DNA of 64,000 nucleotides, from positions 62,001 to 126,000 of the forward strand of contig NZ_JAJQXA010000007.1 of NCBI RefSeq assembly GCF_021245985.1, given 5' to 3'. Of the stretch, positions 1-9,037 are shown piece by piece. The stretch comes from Flavobacterium soyae (lineage in GTDB: Bacteria; Bacteroidota; Bacteroidia; Flavobacteriales; Flavobacteriaceae). Each line of letters starts with the position of its first letter. Position 1 is the stretch's first letter. The notes under the pieces are model-generated. The model did not search any database and was not told the origin of the DNA. It saw nothing but the letters and a program-made list of their open reading frames with translations. Made by a program: the position numbers and the translations under genes.

Positions 1-1
1 A

Positions 2-1294
2 GGAGTACAGCAAATTGTGGGAAAAAACGCAAATGTACTTTATGAAGAAGGTGTGCCTTTGATTGTAAAAGGACAGATTATTCCGTCGAAATATTTATTT
101 ACTCCAGATGAATCTCAAAACGGATTAAAAGGGGAATATTTCAATAACAGAAATGTTGAAGGAACTCCGGCATTGACACGTATTGACAGCCAATTAGAGT
201 TTGACTGGCCCTGGTCTCCTGGTGATGGTGTTACAGATGATGATTTCTCAATTAGATGGACGGGTTACATAAAATCAGATAAAGCATTTGACGGCTGGTT
301 AGGTTTAAGTTCTGATGACGGAATCAGAATGTGGATTGACGATCAATTGGTAATCGACAACTGGACAAAAGGTGCGACAAGCATGGTTACAACTCCAAAA
401 AATATAGAAGCAGGAAAAAAATACAAAGTCCGCATTGAAATGTGGGAAGGAGGCTGGGGAGCCAGAGCCCACTTACGCTGGAATTTAGAAAAAGTAAACT
501 TACAGCCTGCAATTGATGCTGCTAAAAAAGCAGATGTTGTAATTGTAGTTTTAGGAGAATCAAACGAATTGGTTGAAGAAAACAGAGATGTTGCTTCTTT
601 AGACTTATATGGAATGCAGCAGGAATTGATTGAAGAAATTCAAAAAACAGGAACTCCTGTGGTTTGCGTATTGTTAAACGGTCGTCCGCTTTCGACAAAC
701 TGGATTGCTGAAAATATTCCGGCAGTGGTTGAAGGCTGGTTTCCGGGAGAATTAGGAGGAAGAGCGGTTGCTGATGTTTTATTTGGAGATTACAATCCAG
801 GAGGAAGACTTCCTATAACAGTTCCCAAATCTGTTGGGCAGTTACCTATATATTACAACCAAAAACGATCTGCGATTCACAGATACGTGGCAGAGAGTGA
901 ACATCCATTATACACTTTTGGCTATGGATTAAGTTATACGAAATTTGAATACTCAAATCTTAAAATCAATACTACTGAAATTAAAACTGACGGAGAATTG
1001 AAAGTTTCAGTTGACGTTAAAAACGTTGGAAGCAGGGACGGAGATGAAGTTGTACAATTATATATTAAAGATGTTTACAGCAGTACTACAACTCCAGAAA
1101 AAACCTTAAAAGGATTCAAAAGACTAAATGTTAAAAAAGGTGAAACGAAAAACGTTGAATTTATACTTACACCTGATGAATTATCTCTTTGGAACAGAGA
1201 AATGAAGCGAGTTGTTGAACCAGGAGATTTTGAAGTAATGGTTGGAGGAAATTCTACAGATTTATTAAAAACGAATTTCAAAGTTTTGAACTAA
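2..1294 (+). CDS. Glycoside hydrolase family 3 (beta-glucosidase type), C-terminal part with PA14 domain
   Basis: The reading frame is open from base 2, so the gene starts left of the window; the GTG at 17 is internal. The visible 430 residues hold a PA14 domain (about residues 30-160, with GWLGLSSDDGIRMWIDDQLV), then the GH3 C-terminal alpha/beta domain (VVIVVLGES, EGWFPGELGGRAVADVLFG) and a terminal fibronectin-III-like domain beginning near YTFGYGLSYTKFEYSNL. GH3 enzymes with an inserted PA14 domain remove terminal beta-linked sugars from oligosaccharides, usually in the periplasm of Bacteroidota. The catalytic Asp lies in the missing N-terminal barrel, so the substrate cannot be judged. 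The position just before susC/susD on the same strand suggests it belongs to the same utilisation locus. Confidence 0.93.
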   Translation, partial: GVQQIVGKNANVLYEEGVPLIVKGQIIPSKYLFTPDESQNGLKGEYFNNRNVEGTPALTRIDSQLEFDWPWSPGDGVTDDDFSIRWTGYIKSDKAFDGWLGLSSDDGIRMWIDDQLVIDNWTKGATSMVTTPKNIEAGKKYKVRIEMWEGGWGARAHLRWNLEKVNLQPAIDAAKKADVVIVVLGESNELVEENRDVASLDLYGMQQELIEEIQKTGTPVVCVLLNGRPLSTNWIAENIPAVVEGWFPGELGGRAVADVLFGDYNPGGRLPITVPKSVGQLPIYYNQKRSAIHRYVAESEHPLYTFGYGLSYTKFEYSNLKINTTEIKTDGELKVSVDVKNVGSRDGDEVVQLYIKDVYSSTTTPEKTLKGFKRLNVKKGETKNVEFILTPDELSLWNREMKRVVEPGDFEVMVGGNSTDLLKTNFKVLN

Positions 1295-1557
1295 AATCTG
1301 TAAAATGAATAATATGTTTAACGTTTAAGATAATTAAAAAAGAATGCTGTTAAAAAAACTATAAATTGATTCGATTAATTCGATTAGAGATCAGTAAAAT
1401 AAGGAGGATTAAGATTACAATTTAAAACGTTTTCGCACCCTAAAATGATAAATGTATTCCCAACACCTTTTCAAACTTGTCATTTGTCGAAATTATATCC
1501 TGTTAACAAAATGTATTCTTAAGTTTAACATGTTATTAACTCAAAAAACAACTAAAT

Positions 1558-4500
1558 ATGATCAAGAACGTACTAAAATTACTGTTTGTGATATGCTTAT
1601 TTGGATTTCAAAATCTAGAGGCACAAACAACAGTAAAAGGAACGATAACAGATGCTCAAAGCGGAATTCCGATCCCTGGAGCAAATGTTGTGGTTAAGGG
1701 AACAAAAACAAGTACATCATCAGATTTTGATGGTAAGTACTCTATTACTGTTCCAAATCAATCTGCAGTTTTGGTTTTCTCTTATGTTGGTTCAGCTTCA
1801 AAAGAAGTAGCCGTAGGAAACCAAACTACTATTAATGCCACTTTAGGTGCTGCTACACAACAATTAGGTGAGGTAGTAGTAACTGCTCTTGGTATTAAAA
1901 GAGAGAAAAAAGCAATTACTTACTCAGCTCAAAATGTTTCTGTAGATGAACTTTCAGAGGCAAGATCATTAAACGTTGCTAATTCACTTTCTGGTAAGGT
2001 GGCAGGTCTTAACTACTCTACGACTTCAAATGGTGTTGGTTCTTCTTCAAGAATTACATTAAGAGGTAACAGATCTCTTAACGGAAATAACCAGCCATTA
2101 TATGTAGTAGATGGTGTGCCTATTAGTAACGGTACAACGACAACTAACCCTGATATTGATACAGGAGGAACTACACAGCCAGATGGTATTTCAAACATCA
2201 ACCCGGAGGATATTGCTTCGATGACAGTTTTGAAAGGACCTTCGGCAGCAGCTCTTTACGGATCAAGAGCGAGTAATGGTGTTATCGTAATTACTACAAA
2301 ATCTGGAAAAGCAGGAAAAACATCTGTTTCGGTATCGTCTAACTTCATGGCTTCATCTGCTTATAATTTGATGAACCTGCAAAATGAGTATGGTCAGGGA
2401 ACAAATGGAGTTTACAATCCAACTTCTACATCAAGCTGGGGAGGAAGATTAGACGGAAGCCAGGTTTCAAACTGGCAGTTAGTTCGTAACCCAAATTATA
2501 CAGGGCCGGCTACACAAAGTTATTCTCCACAGCCTAACAACGTTATTGATTTTTACAAAACGGGTTACAATTTAGCTAATACTTTAACTGTTGTAACAGG
2601 TAACGAAAAAGCTCAGGGGTATTTCTCTTATACTAACACCCGTGCTGAAGGTATCGTTGGCGGAAACAAATTAGACAGACACAATCTTAACTTAAGATTG
2701 ACCAGCAAAATCTCTGATAAATTATCATTGGATGTAAAAACTAACTACATCTTTCAGGATATTGATAATTTATTGAGAACAGGTGAAGAATCTATCGGAA
2801 CATCTGCTTATTTATTACCTCGTAGTATCGCTTATAACGATTATAAAAATTTCGAATATTTTGATGGTGCAGGACAAAGACAATTAAATTATTTTGTTGA
2901 CGAAACTGGATCTCCAGGAGGAAACCCATTCTGGTCTGCATTACGTGATGACGCTCGTACAGATAAAAGAAACAGATTTATTGGTTTAGCATCTCTTAAA
3001 TACGAATTTACAAAAACGTTAAGTTTACAGGGTAGAGCTGGTTTAGACCAAATGACAAACAAAAACGAAAGAAACAGATATGCAACTGTTGCATTCAATA
3101 ATAACTTAGGTTCATACAGCGAATCTTATGAAACTGTAAGTGAATTGAATATTGATGCTTTACTTTCTTACAATGAAAAATTTGGAGATTTTTCTGTTGG
3201 ACTTAATGCTGGTGCCAGTTCATTGCAGCAAAACAGTTCAGCTTTAACTTCTGGAGGAGTTTTAAGTAAAAGAAACTATTTTGCTCTAGGTAATGTTTCA
3301 ACAGTTACATCTACTTCTACAGCTTCAGAAAAAAGAATTAACTCAGTTTACGGGTTTGGTCAAATTGGTTTCAGAAACTATTTATTCCTGGATTTAACAG
3401 CAAGAAATGACTGGTCTTCTACTTTACCAAATGATTATTTTTACCCTTCTGCAGGTCTTTCAGCTGTTATCTCTGACATGGTCAAATTACCTGAAGTAAT
3501 TAGTTTTGCAAAAGTAAGAGCTTCATACGCAAAAGTAGGTAATGATACTGATCCTTACCAAACACAGCAAAGATTCTCTTATATTGGAGGAAATGGCGGT
3601 ATGTTATACGGACAAAGTACAAAAGCTAATCCAAACTTAAAACCAGAGTTATCTTCTTCTACAGAGTTTGGTGCTGATGTTAGATTCTTCAATAATCGTT
3701 TAGGTTTAGATTTTACTTATTTCAATTCATTAACGAATAATCAAATTTTCTACATCAATACTCCTGAGTCTTCTGGGTATTCAAGAGCAATCGTAAATGG
3801 TGGGGATATTGGTAATAAAGGTATCGAGCTTACCCTTACTGCAACTCCTATCCAAACAGAGAACTTTACTTGGGATGTTACTGCAAACTATGCTTCTTAT
3901 AAATCAAAAATTAAATCTATTGCAGATGGAAGAGAAGAGTTAGTTCTGGGAGAAGGGCGTTTAGTAAGAAGTAAAGTTGTTGTAGGCGGCGAATACGGAG
4001 ATTTATATATTAAAGGTTTTCAAAGAGATCCAAACGGAAATATTATTGTAAATAGTGCAGGTATTCCATTAGCAACAAACGGTTTTGATGTTCGCGCCGG
4101 TAACTTTAACCCGGACTGGACAGGAGGTATTAAAAATAACTTTAAATACAAAGATTTCTCTTTAAGCTTCTTAGTTGATTTTAGAATTGGCGGCGAGGTT
4201 ATTTCATACACTCAGGCCAGACAAGCTGGTTTAGGGGTTAGCGATATTACTTTAGCAGGAAGAAGCGGTGGAATTGTTGTTGATGGTGTTGTTTCTAACG
4301 GAAACGGAACTTATTCTCCAAATACTACAAGTATTACTGCAGAGCAATACTGGACAGCTATTGGACAAAGAACTCCTATTGCAGAGCCATTTATTTATGA
4401 TGCAACAAACATTAGATTAAGAGAGCTTGTTTTGGGTTATGCTTTACCAAAACGTTTATTAGGTGATTCAGGATTTACAAGTATTGATTTTTCATTGGTA

Positions 4501-4644
4501 GGAAGAAATTTATTCTTCTTCGTGAACAAAGCTAAATATTTTGATCCAGAGGCAGGAGCAGGAACAGGAAACCTGCAAGGTATAGAATCTTTCAACATTC
4601 CTTCAACGAGAGATTATGGAGTTAATGTTAAATTTGGATTTTAA
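1558..4644 (+). CDS. SusC/RagA-family TonB-dependent outer-membrane transporter
   Basis: A 1028-residue outer-membrane transporter. Residues 1-22 are a signal peptide ending LEAQ. A carboxypeptidase-regulatory-like beta-sandwich follows (about 24-110, VKGTITDAQSGIPIPGANVV). Then comes the plug domain (about 115-235, with LYVVDGVPISNG and LKGPSAAALYGSRASNGVIV, the classic SusC plug signature) and a 22-strand barrel to the end, which finishes in Phe (VNVKFGF). With the SusD lipoprotein it forms a lidded pair that imports glycans using TonB energy. The stop is 17 bases before the susD start, so the two are co-transcribed. The substrate is not readable from the sequence; the neighbouring sialidase-fold protein and rhamnose-type mutarotase hint at a deoxy-sugar-containing glycan (inference). 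Confidence 0.96.
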   Translation: MIKNVLKLLFVICLFGFQNLEAQTTVKGTITDAQSGIPIPGANVVVKGTKTSTSSDFDGKYSITVPNQSAVLVFSYVGSASKEVAVGNQTTINATLGAATQQLGEVVVTALGIKREKKAITYSAQNVSVDELSEARSLNVANSLSGKVAGLNYSTTSNGVGSSSRITLRGNRSLNGNNQPLYVVDGVPISNGTTTTNPDIDTGGTTQPDGISNINPEDIASMTVLKGPSAAALYGSRASNGVIVITTKSGKAGKTSVSVSSNFMASSAYNLMNLQNEYGQGTNGVYNPTSTSSWGGRLDGSQVSNWQLVRNPNYTGPATQSYSPQPNNVIDFYKTGYNLANTLTVVTGNEKAQGYFSYTNTRAEGIVGGNKLDRHNLNLRLTSKISDKLSLDVKTNYIFQDIDNLLRTGEESIGTSAYLLPRSIAYNDYKNFEYFDGAGQRQLNYFVDETGSPGGNPFWSALRDDARTDKRNRFIGLASLKYEFTKTLSLQGRAGLDQMTNKNERNRYATVAFNNNLGSYSESYETVSELNIDALLSYNEKFGDFSVGLNAGASSLQQNSSALTSGGVLSKRNYFALGNVSTVTSTSTASEKRINSVYGFGQIGFRNYLFLDLTARNDWSSTLPNDYFYPSAGLSAVISDMVKLPEVISFAKVRASYAKVGNDTDPYQTQQRFSYIGGNGGMLYGQSTKANPNLKPELSSSTEFGADVRFFNNRLGLDFTYFNSLTNNQIFYINTPESSGYSRAIVNGGDIGNKGIELTLTATPIQTENFTWDVTANYASYKSKIKSIADGREELVLGEGRLVRSKVVVGGEYGDLYIKGFQRDPNGNIIVNSAGIPLATNGFDVRAGNFNPDWTGGIKNNFKYKDFSLSFLVDFRIGGEVISYTQARQAGLGVSDITLAGRSGGIVVDGVVSNGNGTYSPNTTSITAEQYWTAIGQRTPIAEPFIYDATNIRLRELVLGYALPKRLLGDSGFTSIDFSLVGRNLFFFVNKAKYFDPEAGAGTGNLQGIESFNIPSTRDYGVNVKFGF

Positions 4645-4661
4645 TTAAATAAAGAGATATC

Positions 4662-6248
4662 ATGAAATATAGTTTTAAAATAAAAACGTTAGGAGTTGCA
4701 TTAATGGCAGTTTCGATTTTATCAAGCTGTACCGGCGACTTTGATGAAATAAACAAAGATCCTAATTCATTAACTGAAGATCAGTTAGATGCTACGTTAG
4801 CGGGGCCTTCATTTGCATCGGCGCTTTATGCGGGTATTCATAACGGTTCTTACTCATCGCCTGGTGTTGATGATCAGGGAACATGGGGTATTGCTACAGG
4901 TATTTTATCTTCTACTTTTGTTCAATACTTAGATTGTAGATATGGTACAGAGAGAAATGCATTCGTAAACGGTTACGAAGGCCGTGGATGGTTAAGATTT
5001 TACACCGTTGCAGTTCCGGCTTTAAACAATGCTATTAAAGCATCTGAAGGAAACGCTGAAGCTTTGGCAGTTCTTAAAATCTGGAAAGTTTTCATGTACA
5101 ATCAAATGGTTGATGCTTACGGGCCAATTCCTTATACTGAAGCAGGAAACGGAAAAGAGAAAGTAGCTTATGACAGTGTAGAATTTATCTACACAGACTT
5201 TTTCAAATTATTGAACGAAGCAAATGCGACATTATCTTCTACTTCTGCAACAACTGTGGCTTCACTTCAGTCAAGCGACAGAGTGTATGCAGGAAGTGTA
5301 GCCAATTGGAGAGTTTTTGGTAACAGTTTAAGACTTCGTTTAGCTTTGAGAATTTCTGATAAAGAACCTGCAAAAGCAAAAACAGAAGCAGAAGCAGCTG
5401 TAGCTGCAGGTGTAATGCAGACAAACGCTCAAAGTGCTTATTTCAAAGCGAGCAACATTACTCCAAACAATTTAAATATGATTGTAAACAGCTGGGGTTA
5501 TGTGATGACCGCTTCTATGGAAAGTATTTTGGTTGGATATAATGACCCGCGTTTATCAAAATGGTTTGCTCCAATCGATACAGGAGTTTACAGAGGTCAG
5601 CCTATTGGAGGTTTGCAAGATCAATTTGGAACAACTAAATTTTCAGCTTTCAATAATGATGTTTTGGGTAACGGATCTGCAGGAAATCTTAGTGAATCTA
5701 AAAATATTGAAATCTTCATGGCTTCTGAAAATTATTTGAGCAGAGCTGAAGGAGCTTTAAATGGATGGAATATGGGCGGAACAGCACAAAGTTTATACGA
5801 AACTGGTATTAGATTGTCTTTACAGCAATGGGGAATTGTTGACAATACAGCAATTAACGCTTACATTGCAGGGTCGACTTTACCAACTTTACCAAACGTT
5901 CTTACAGTTTATCCAAATTTAGATTTATTAGATATCCCGGTTAAATTACCTGTGGCTTGGTCTTCAACAGAAGCGAATCAGCGTACACAAATTGCAGTTC
6001 AGAAATATTTAGCAATTTTCCCTGAATCTTGGGAATCTTGGGCTGATTTACGCAGAAGTGATGCAAAAGTTATTTATCCGCCGCTTAATACCGACAATAA
6101 TGACCCTGGAGTTGGAAAAAGCTTAATGAAACGTATCATTTATGTTACAAACGAATACTCTTCAAACAGAGAAGCTGTTGAAGATGGAATTTCGAAACTT
6201 GGTGGTCCTGATTCTGGAGGAACTAAACTTTGGTGGGATACAAAATAA
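4662..6248 (+). CDS. SusD/RagB-family glycan-binding outer-membrane lipoprotein
   Basis: A 528-residue lipoprotein with a lipobox ending at Cys23 (SILSSC) followed by the typical SusD start DFDEINKDPN. The alpha-helical TPR-like body and the C-terminal motif around WESWADLRRSD match the SusD-like family usually annotated as a nutrient-binding outer-membrane lipoprotein. It caps the SusC barrel on the cell surface and captures the oligosaccharide. It lies directly behind susC and is followed by a strong hairpin terminator at 6294-6324, so the susCD transcript probably ends there. Confidence 0.95.
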   Translation: MKYSFKIKTLGVALMAVSILSSCTGDFDEINKDPNSLTEDQLDATLAGPSFASALYAGIHNGSYSSPGVDDQGTWGIATGILSSTFVQYLDCRYGTERNAFVNGYEGRGWLRFYTVAVPALNNAIKASEGNAEALAVLKIWKVFMYNQMVDAYGPIPYTEAGNGKEKVAYDSVEFIYTDFFKLLNEANATLSSTSATTVASLQSSDRVYAGSVANWRVFGNSLRLRLALRISDKEPAKAKTEAEAAVAAGVMQTNAQSAYFKASNITPNNLNMIVNSWGYVMTASMESILVGYNDPRLSKWFAPIDTGVYRGQPIGGLQDQFGTTKFSAFNNDVLGNGSAGNLSESKNIEIFMASENYLSRAEGALNGWNMGGTAQSLYETGIRLSLQQWGIVDNTAINAYIAGSTLPTLPNVLTVYPNLDLLDIPVKLPVAWSSTEANQRTQIAVQKYLAIFPESWESWADLRRSDAKVIYPPLNTDNNDPGVGKSLMKRIIYVTNEYSSNREAVEDGISKLGGPDSGGTKLWWDTK

Positions 6249-6293
6249 TTATTTGGTTGAGTAAAGAGACACACAATCTTTACTTAAAATGAC

Positions 6294-6324
6294 AAAAGGA
6301 GAGGAAACTCTCCTTTTGTTTTAT
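6294..6324 (+). terminator. Intrinsic terminator after susCD
   Basis: Perfect 10-bp stem AAAAGGAGAG / CTCTCCTTTT with a GAAA loop, followed by GTTTT. It separates susD from the next gene, which lies only 15 bases downstream. Confidence 0.85.
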
Positions 6325-6338
6325 ATAAAAGTTAGATT

Positions 6339-7388
6339 ATGAATTTAAAAAAATATGGGTCAATAGTTTTATTAGTTTCTGTTTTTTTTGCTTGTAAATC
6401 AATTAAAAACGAACCCAAAGCAGTTAACATTATTCAAAATTATATAGCAGCAAATCCGGTTACAACAGCTAGTCACGCTTCAACATTAGTTGAATTAGAG
6501 CCTAACACACTTTTAGCAGCCTGGTTTGGTGGAAAATACGAAGGCGCAAAAGATGTCAGTATTTATATTTCATCTTACAAAGAACAAAAATGGTCGGCAC
6601 CTAAAAAACTTATCGAACCATTAATTAAAGATGGCGACACGCTGCCTTGCTGGAATCCGGTTTTGTTTAAAAGTAAAAGTCAAAATTTATACTTATTTTA
6701 TAAAATAGGGAAAAATCCGAGAGAATGGTTTGGTGCCATGATTGTTTCAAAAGATGACGGAAAAACGTGGAGTAATCCAAAATATCTTCCAAAAGGAATT
6801 TTAGGACCAATTCGGAATAAACCAATTGAAACAACTCCCGGAATTATTTTATGCGGAAGCAGCACCGAAAGTATTGACGATAATAAATGGCGTGTTTTTA
6901 TTGAAACTTATGCAGAAGCGACAGACAGCTGGACGATTACGAATATTAATGACAAGAAAAACTTTGATATTATACAGCCGACTTTTTTAGTTCACTCTGA
7001 TAAAGAAATTCAAATTTTATCCCGAAGCCGACATAATAAATTAATTTCATCATGGTCTGAAGATAACGGAAAAACATGGCAGAAAACAGACAGCATTAAT
7101 GTTGTAAACTCAAATTCCGGAGTTGATGCCGTAACTTTGTCTAATAAATCTTTTTTATTGGTGAATAATCCACTAAAGATGGGAAAAGACTGGTTTAACG
7201 GTAGAAATGTTTTAGATGTAGAATATTCTAAAGATGGCATAAACTGGAACAAATTATTTGATTTAGAAAACCAGCCGGAAGGGGAATTCAGTTATCCGGC
7301 CATTATTCAGACTTCAGATAAAAAGATTCATATTTTGTATACTTATAATCGAAAGTTTATCAAGCATACAACATTTGATTTGAAATAA
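6339..7388 (+). CDS. BNR/Asp-box sialidase-fold lipoprotein (exo-glycosidase-like)
   Basis: A 349-residue predicted lipoprotein (lipobox ending Cys19, VFFAC). Three Asp-box repeats are visible (SKDDGKTWSNP, SEDNGKTWQKT, SKDGINWNKL), marking a six-bladed sialidase-type propeller of the BNR_2 family. The N-terminal stretch HASTLVELEPNTLLAAWFGG is characteristic of the group commonly named exo-alpha-sialidase. Members of this group sit in many polysaccharide loci without evidence of sialic acid, so the true substrate is open. Position between susCD and a RhaM-type mutarotase fits a cell-surface or periplasmic glycosidase of the same locus. Family assignment is firm; enzymatic specificity is not. 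Confidence 0.85.
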   Translation: MNLKKYGSIVLLVSVFFACKSIKNEPKAVNIIQNYIAANPVTTASHASTLVELEPNTLLAAWFGGKYEGAKDVSIYISSYKEQKWSAPKKLIEPLIKDGDTLPCWNPVLFKSKSQNLYLFYKIGKNPREWFGAMIVSKDDGKTWSNPKYLPKGILGPIRNKPIETTPGIILCGSSTESIDDNKWRVFIETYAEATDSWTITNINDKKNFDIIQPTFLVHSDKEIQILSRSRHNKLISSWSEDNGKTWQKTDSINVVNSNSGVDAVTLSNKSFLLVNNPLKMGKDWFNGRNVLDVEYSKDGINWNKLFDLENQPEGEFSYPAIIQTSDKKIHILYTYNRKFIKHTTFDLK

Positions 7389-7405
7389 AATTTAAAAACA
7401 GAACT

Positions 7406-7738
7406 ATGCAAAAACACTGTCTCGCTTTAGACTTAAATAACCACCCAGATTTAATTGCGGAATATATCGATTACCATAAAAATGTTTGGCCTGAAATTCA
7501 GAAAAGTATCAAAGATTCTGGAATTATCAATTTAGAGATTTACAATGTTGGCGATCGTTTGTTTATGATTATAGAGGCCAATGATGATTTCTCATTCGAA
7601 GAAAAAGCAAAATTAGACGCCGAAAATCCGAAAGTACAGGAATGGGAAACGCTAATGTGGAAATTCCAAAAAGCCTTACCACAAGCCAAATCTGGAGAAA
7701 AATGGGTTTTAATGGATAAAATTTTTGAACTTAAATAA
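7406..7738 (+). CDS. L-rhamnose mutarotase family protein (RhaM-like)
   Basis: A 110-residue cytoplasmic protein, the usual length of the RhaM family. Conserved features are the N-terminal KHCLALDLNNHPDLIAEY, the YHKNVWPEI segment with its conserved His and Trp, the ExYxxGxRLF motif (EIYNVGDRLFMI) and the C-terminal MWKFQK. The family interconverts the anomers of L-rhamnose or related 6-deoxyhexoses such as fucose. It starts 17 bases after the sialidase-fold gene, so the two are probably one operon. Whether the sugar is rhamnose or fucose cannot be decided here, so no symbol is given. Confidence 0.88.
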   Translation: MQKHCLALDLNNHPDLIAEYIDYHKNVWPEIQKSIKDSGIINLEIYNVGDRLFMIIEANDDFSFEEKAKLDAENPKVQEWETLMWKFQKALPQAKSGEKWVLMDKIFELK

Positions 7739-7744
7739 AATTTA

Positions 7745-7873
7745 TGGCACACGGATGACACGGATTCGCTTCGCGAAAAGGCTGATTAAAACGGATTTTT
7801 ATTTATAGATTTTAAAAATAAATCTGTGTCCATCCGTGTCTTCGCGAAGCGAATCCGTCTCATCCGTGTGCCA
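7745..7873. repeat. Long intergenic inverted repeat
   Basis: Two 33-base arms (7745-7777 and 7841-7873) are reverse complements with one mismatch. The arms contain TTCGCGAAGCGAATCCGT, itself partly palindromic. The ~63-base centre repeats the 'CGGATT/AATCTGTGTC' theme. It would fold as a large cruciform between the mutarotase and peptidase genes. Similar 'ATCCGTGT' palindromes are common between Flavobacterium genes, and a related one lies inside the element at 51491-51738. It may be a non-autonomous mobile element. Confidence 0.75.
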
Positions 7874-7893
7874 ATTTTTAGACAATTATAATT

Positions 7894-8865
7894 ATGAAAT
7901 TTTTGCAAAAGGTCAACTTTGTTTACGGTTTGTTACTTTTTAGTTGTATTGTAAATGCTCAAAAAAGCTACTTAGCACAGACATTTTATAAACATGATAA
8001 ATATCTTTCTTCAGATAAATTAGAAGGTCGTTTCGTTGGAACAAAAGGAAATAACGACGCAGCTTTATACATTAAAAAATATTTTAAAAAGTATGGTTTA
8101 AAGGAATTTAATAACAACTATTATCAGCCTTTTAAAGTATTTGTAAAAGAAGGAATCAACAAAGCAAAATCAGACAGTGTTTCGACCCAAAATGTTTTAG
8201 GATATATTGAAGGATCTGACGAAAAACTCAAAAATGAATTTATCGTTATTGGCGCGCATTATGATCATTGGGGCTGGGGCGGAAGCGGTTCCGGAAGCAA
8301 AAAGAAAGATACCATTGCCATTCATAACGGAGCAGATGATAATGCATCTGGAGTTTCGGCTTTGTTATGTATTTTGGAAGAAGTTTCGAAGTTGAAAATC
8401 AAACCTAAAAGGAGTATTATTTTCATTTCTTTCAGCGGAGAAGAGGAAGGTTTATTGGGTTCAAAATATTTCATAAATCATTTACCGATCAAAAAAGAAG
8501 CCGTAAAAGTAATGCTGAATATGGATATGGTAGGAAGATTAAATACCGAAAGACAAATCTATATGGGCGGAGCAGGAACTTTTCCAAACGGAGTCGACCT
8601 AATGAAAAAACTAGGCCAAAACAGCGGACTAAACCCAGTTGTATTCGCCGGCGATGTTGGCGGATCTGATCATGTTTCTTTTTACAAAGCTTCGATTTCT
8701 GCAGTAGGTTTCCACACAGGCGGACATCCGCAATATCATACTCCTGAAGATGATATTGATTTAATTAATTTTGAAGGTGGTGCTTTGGTGAGTAAGTATA
8801 TTTATAATGCTTTGGTAAGTATTGCGAATTATGATGAGGAATTGGATTTTATAAAACAGGATTAA
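7894..8865 (+). CDS. M28-family zinc aminopeptidase, exported
   Basis: A 323-residue protein with an N-terminal signal peptide (residues 1-22, ending VNAQ). The co-catalytic zinc site of the M28 family is complete: HYDHWG (His and Asp), GADDNASG (bridging Asp), SGEEEG (catalytic Glu plus ligand Glu), MDMVGR (Asp) and the final HTPEDD (His). It should remove N-terminal amino acids from peptides in the periplasm or outside the cell. It is separated from the sugar-utilisation genes by a long palindrome and ends at its own terminator, so it is probably an independent unit. Confidence 0.92.
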   Translation: MKFLQKVNFVYGLLLFSCIVNAQKSYLAQTFYKHDKYLSSDKLEGRFVGTKGNNDAALYIKKYFKKYGLKEFNNNYYQPFKVFVKEGINKAKSDSVSTQNVLGYIEGSDEKLKNEFIVIGAHYDHWGWGGSGSGSKKKDTIAIHNGADDNASGVSALLCILEEVSKLKIKPKRSIIFISFSGEEEGLLGSKYFINHLPIKKEAVKVMLNMDMVGRLNTERQIYMGGAGTFPNGVDLMKKLGQNSGLNPVVFAGDVGGSDHVSFYKASISAVGFHTGGHPQYHTPEDDIDLINFEGGALVSKYIYNALVSIANYDEELDFIKQD

Positions 8866-8873
8866 TATAAATT

Positions 8874-8908
8874 AAAAAGCAGCTTTTGTTATGAAGCGGC
8901 TTTTTGTT
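8874..8908 (+). terminator. Intrinsic terminator after M28 peptidase
   Basis: Stem AAAAAGCAGCTT / AAGCGGCTTTTT with one non-canonical pair and an 8-base loop, ending in a T run. Lies 9 bases after the peptidase stop. Confidence 0.8.
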
Positions 8909-8974
8909 TATTGACTTTGATTACGTTCATGAGTGGGAAGCTTGCGTCAGCAGGGTATTTAACTTACTGAAACT

Positions 8975-9012
8975 AAAAAGAGCAAAATCTAATGACTTTG
9001 CTCTTTGCTTTT
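8975..9012 (-). terminator. Bidirectional terminator between M28 peptidase and MscS genes
   Basis: Perfect stem AAAGAGCAAA (8977-8986) / TTTGCTCTTT (8997-9006). T-rich tails occur on both strands (GCTTTT on +, CTTTTTAGTT on -). It lies just past the stop of the leftward channel gene and is a backstop for the rightward peptidase gene. Confidence 0.75.
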
Positions 9013-9037
9013 ATAATGGTTGAAATAAAAGAATTTT

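Noticed and set aside
1295..1557. Promoter for susC
   Set aside because: T-rich sequence with several TTTG words, but no -33/-7 pair with correct spacing could be chosen over the others.
6339..7388. True sialidase acting on sialic acid
   Set aside because: Asp boxes prove the fold only. No sialic-acid catabolic genes are nearby, so only a sialidase-fold call is made.
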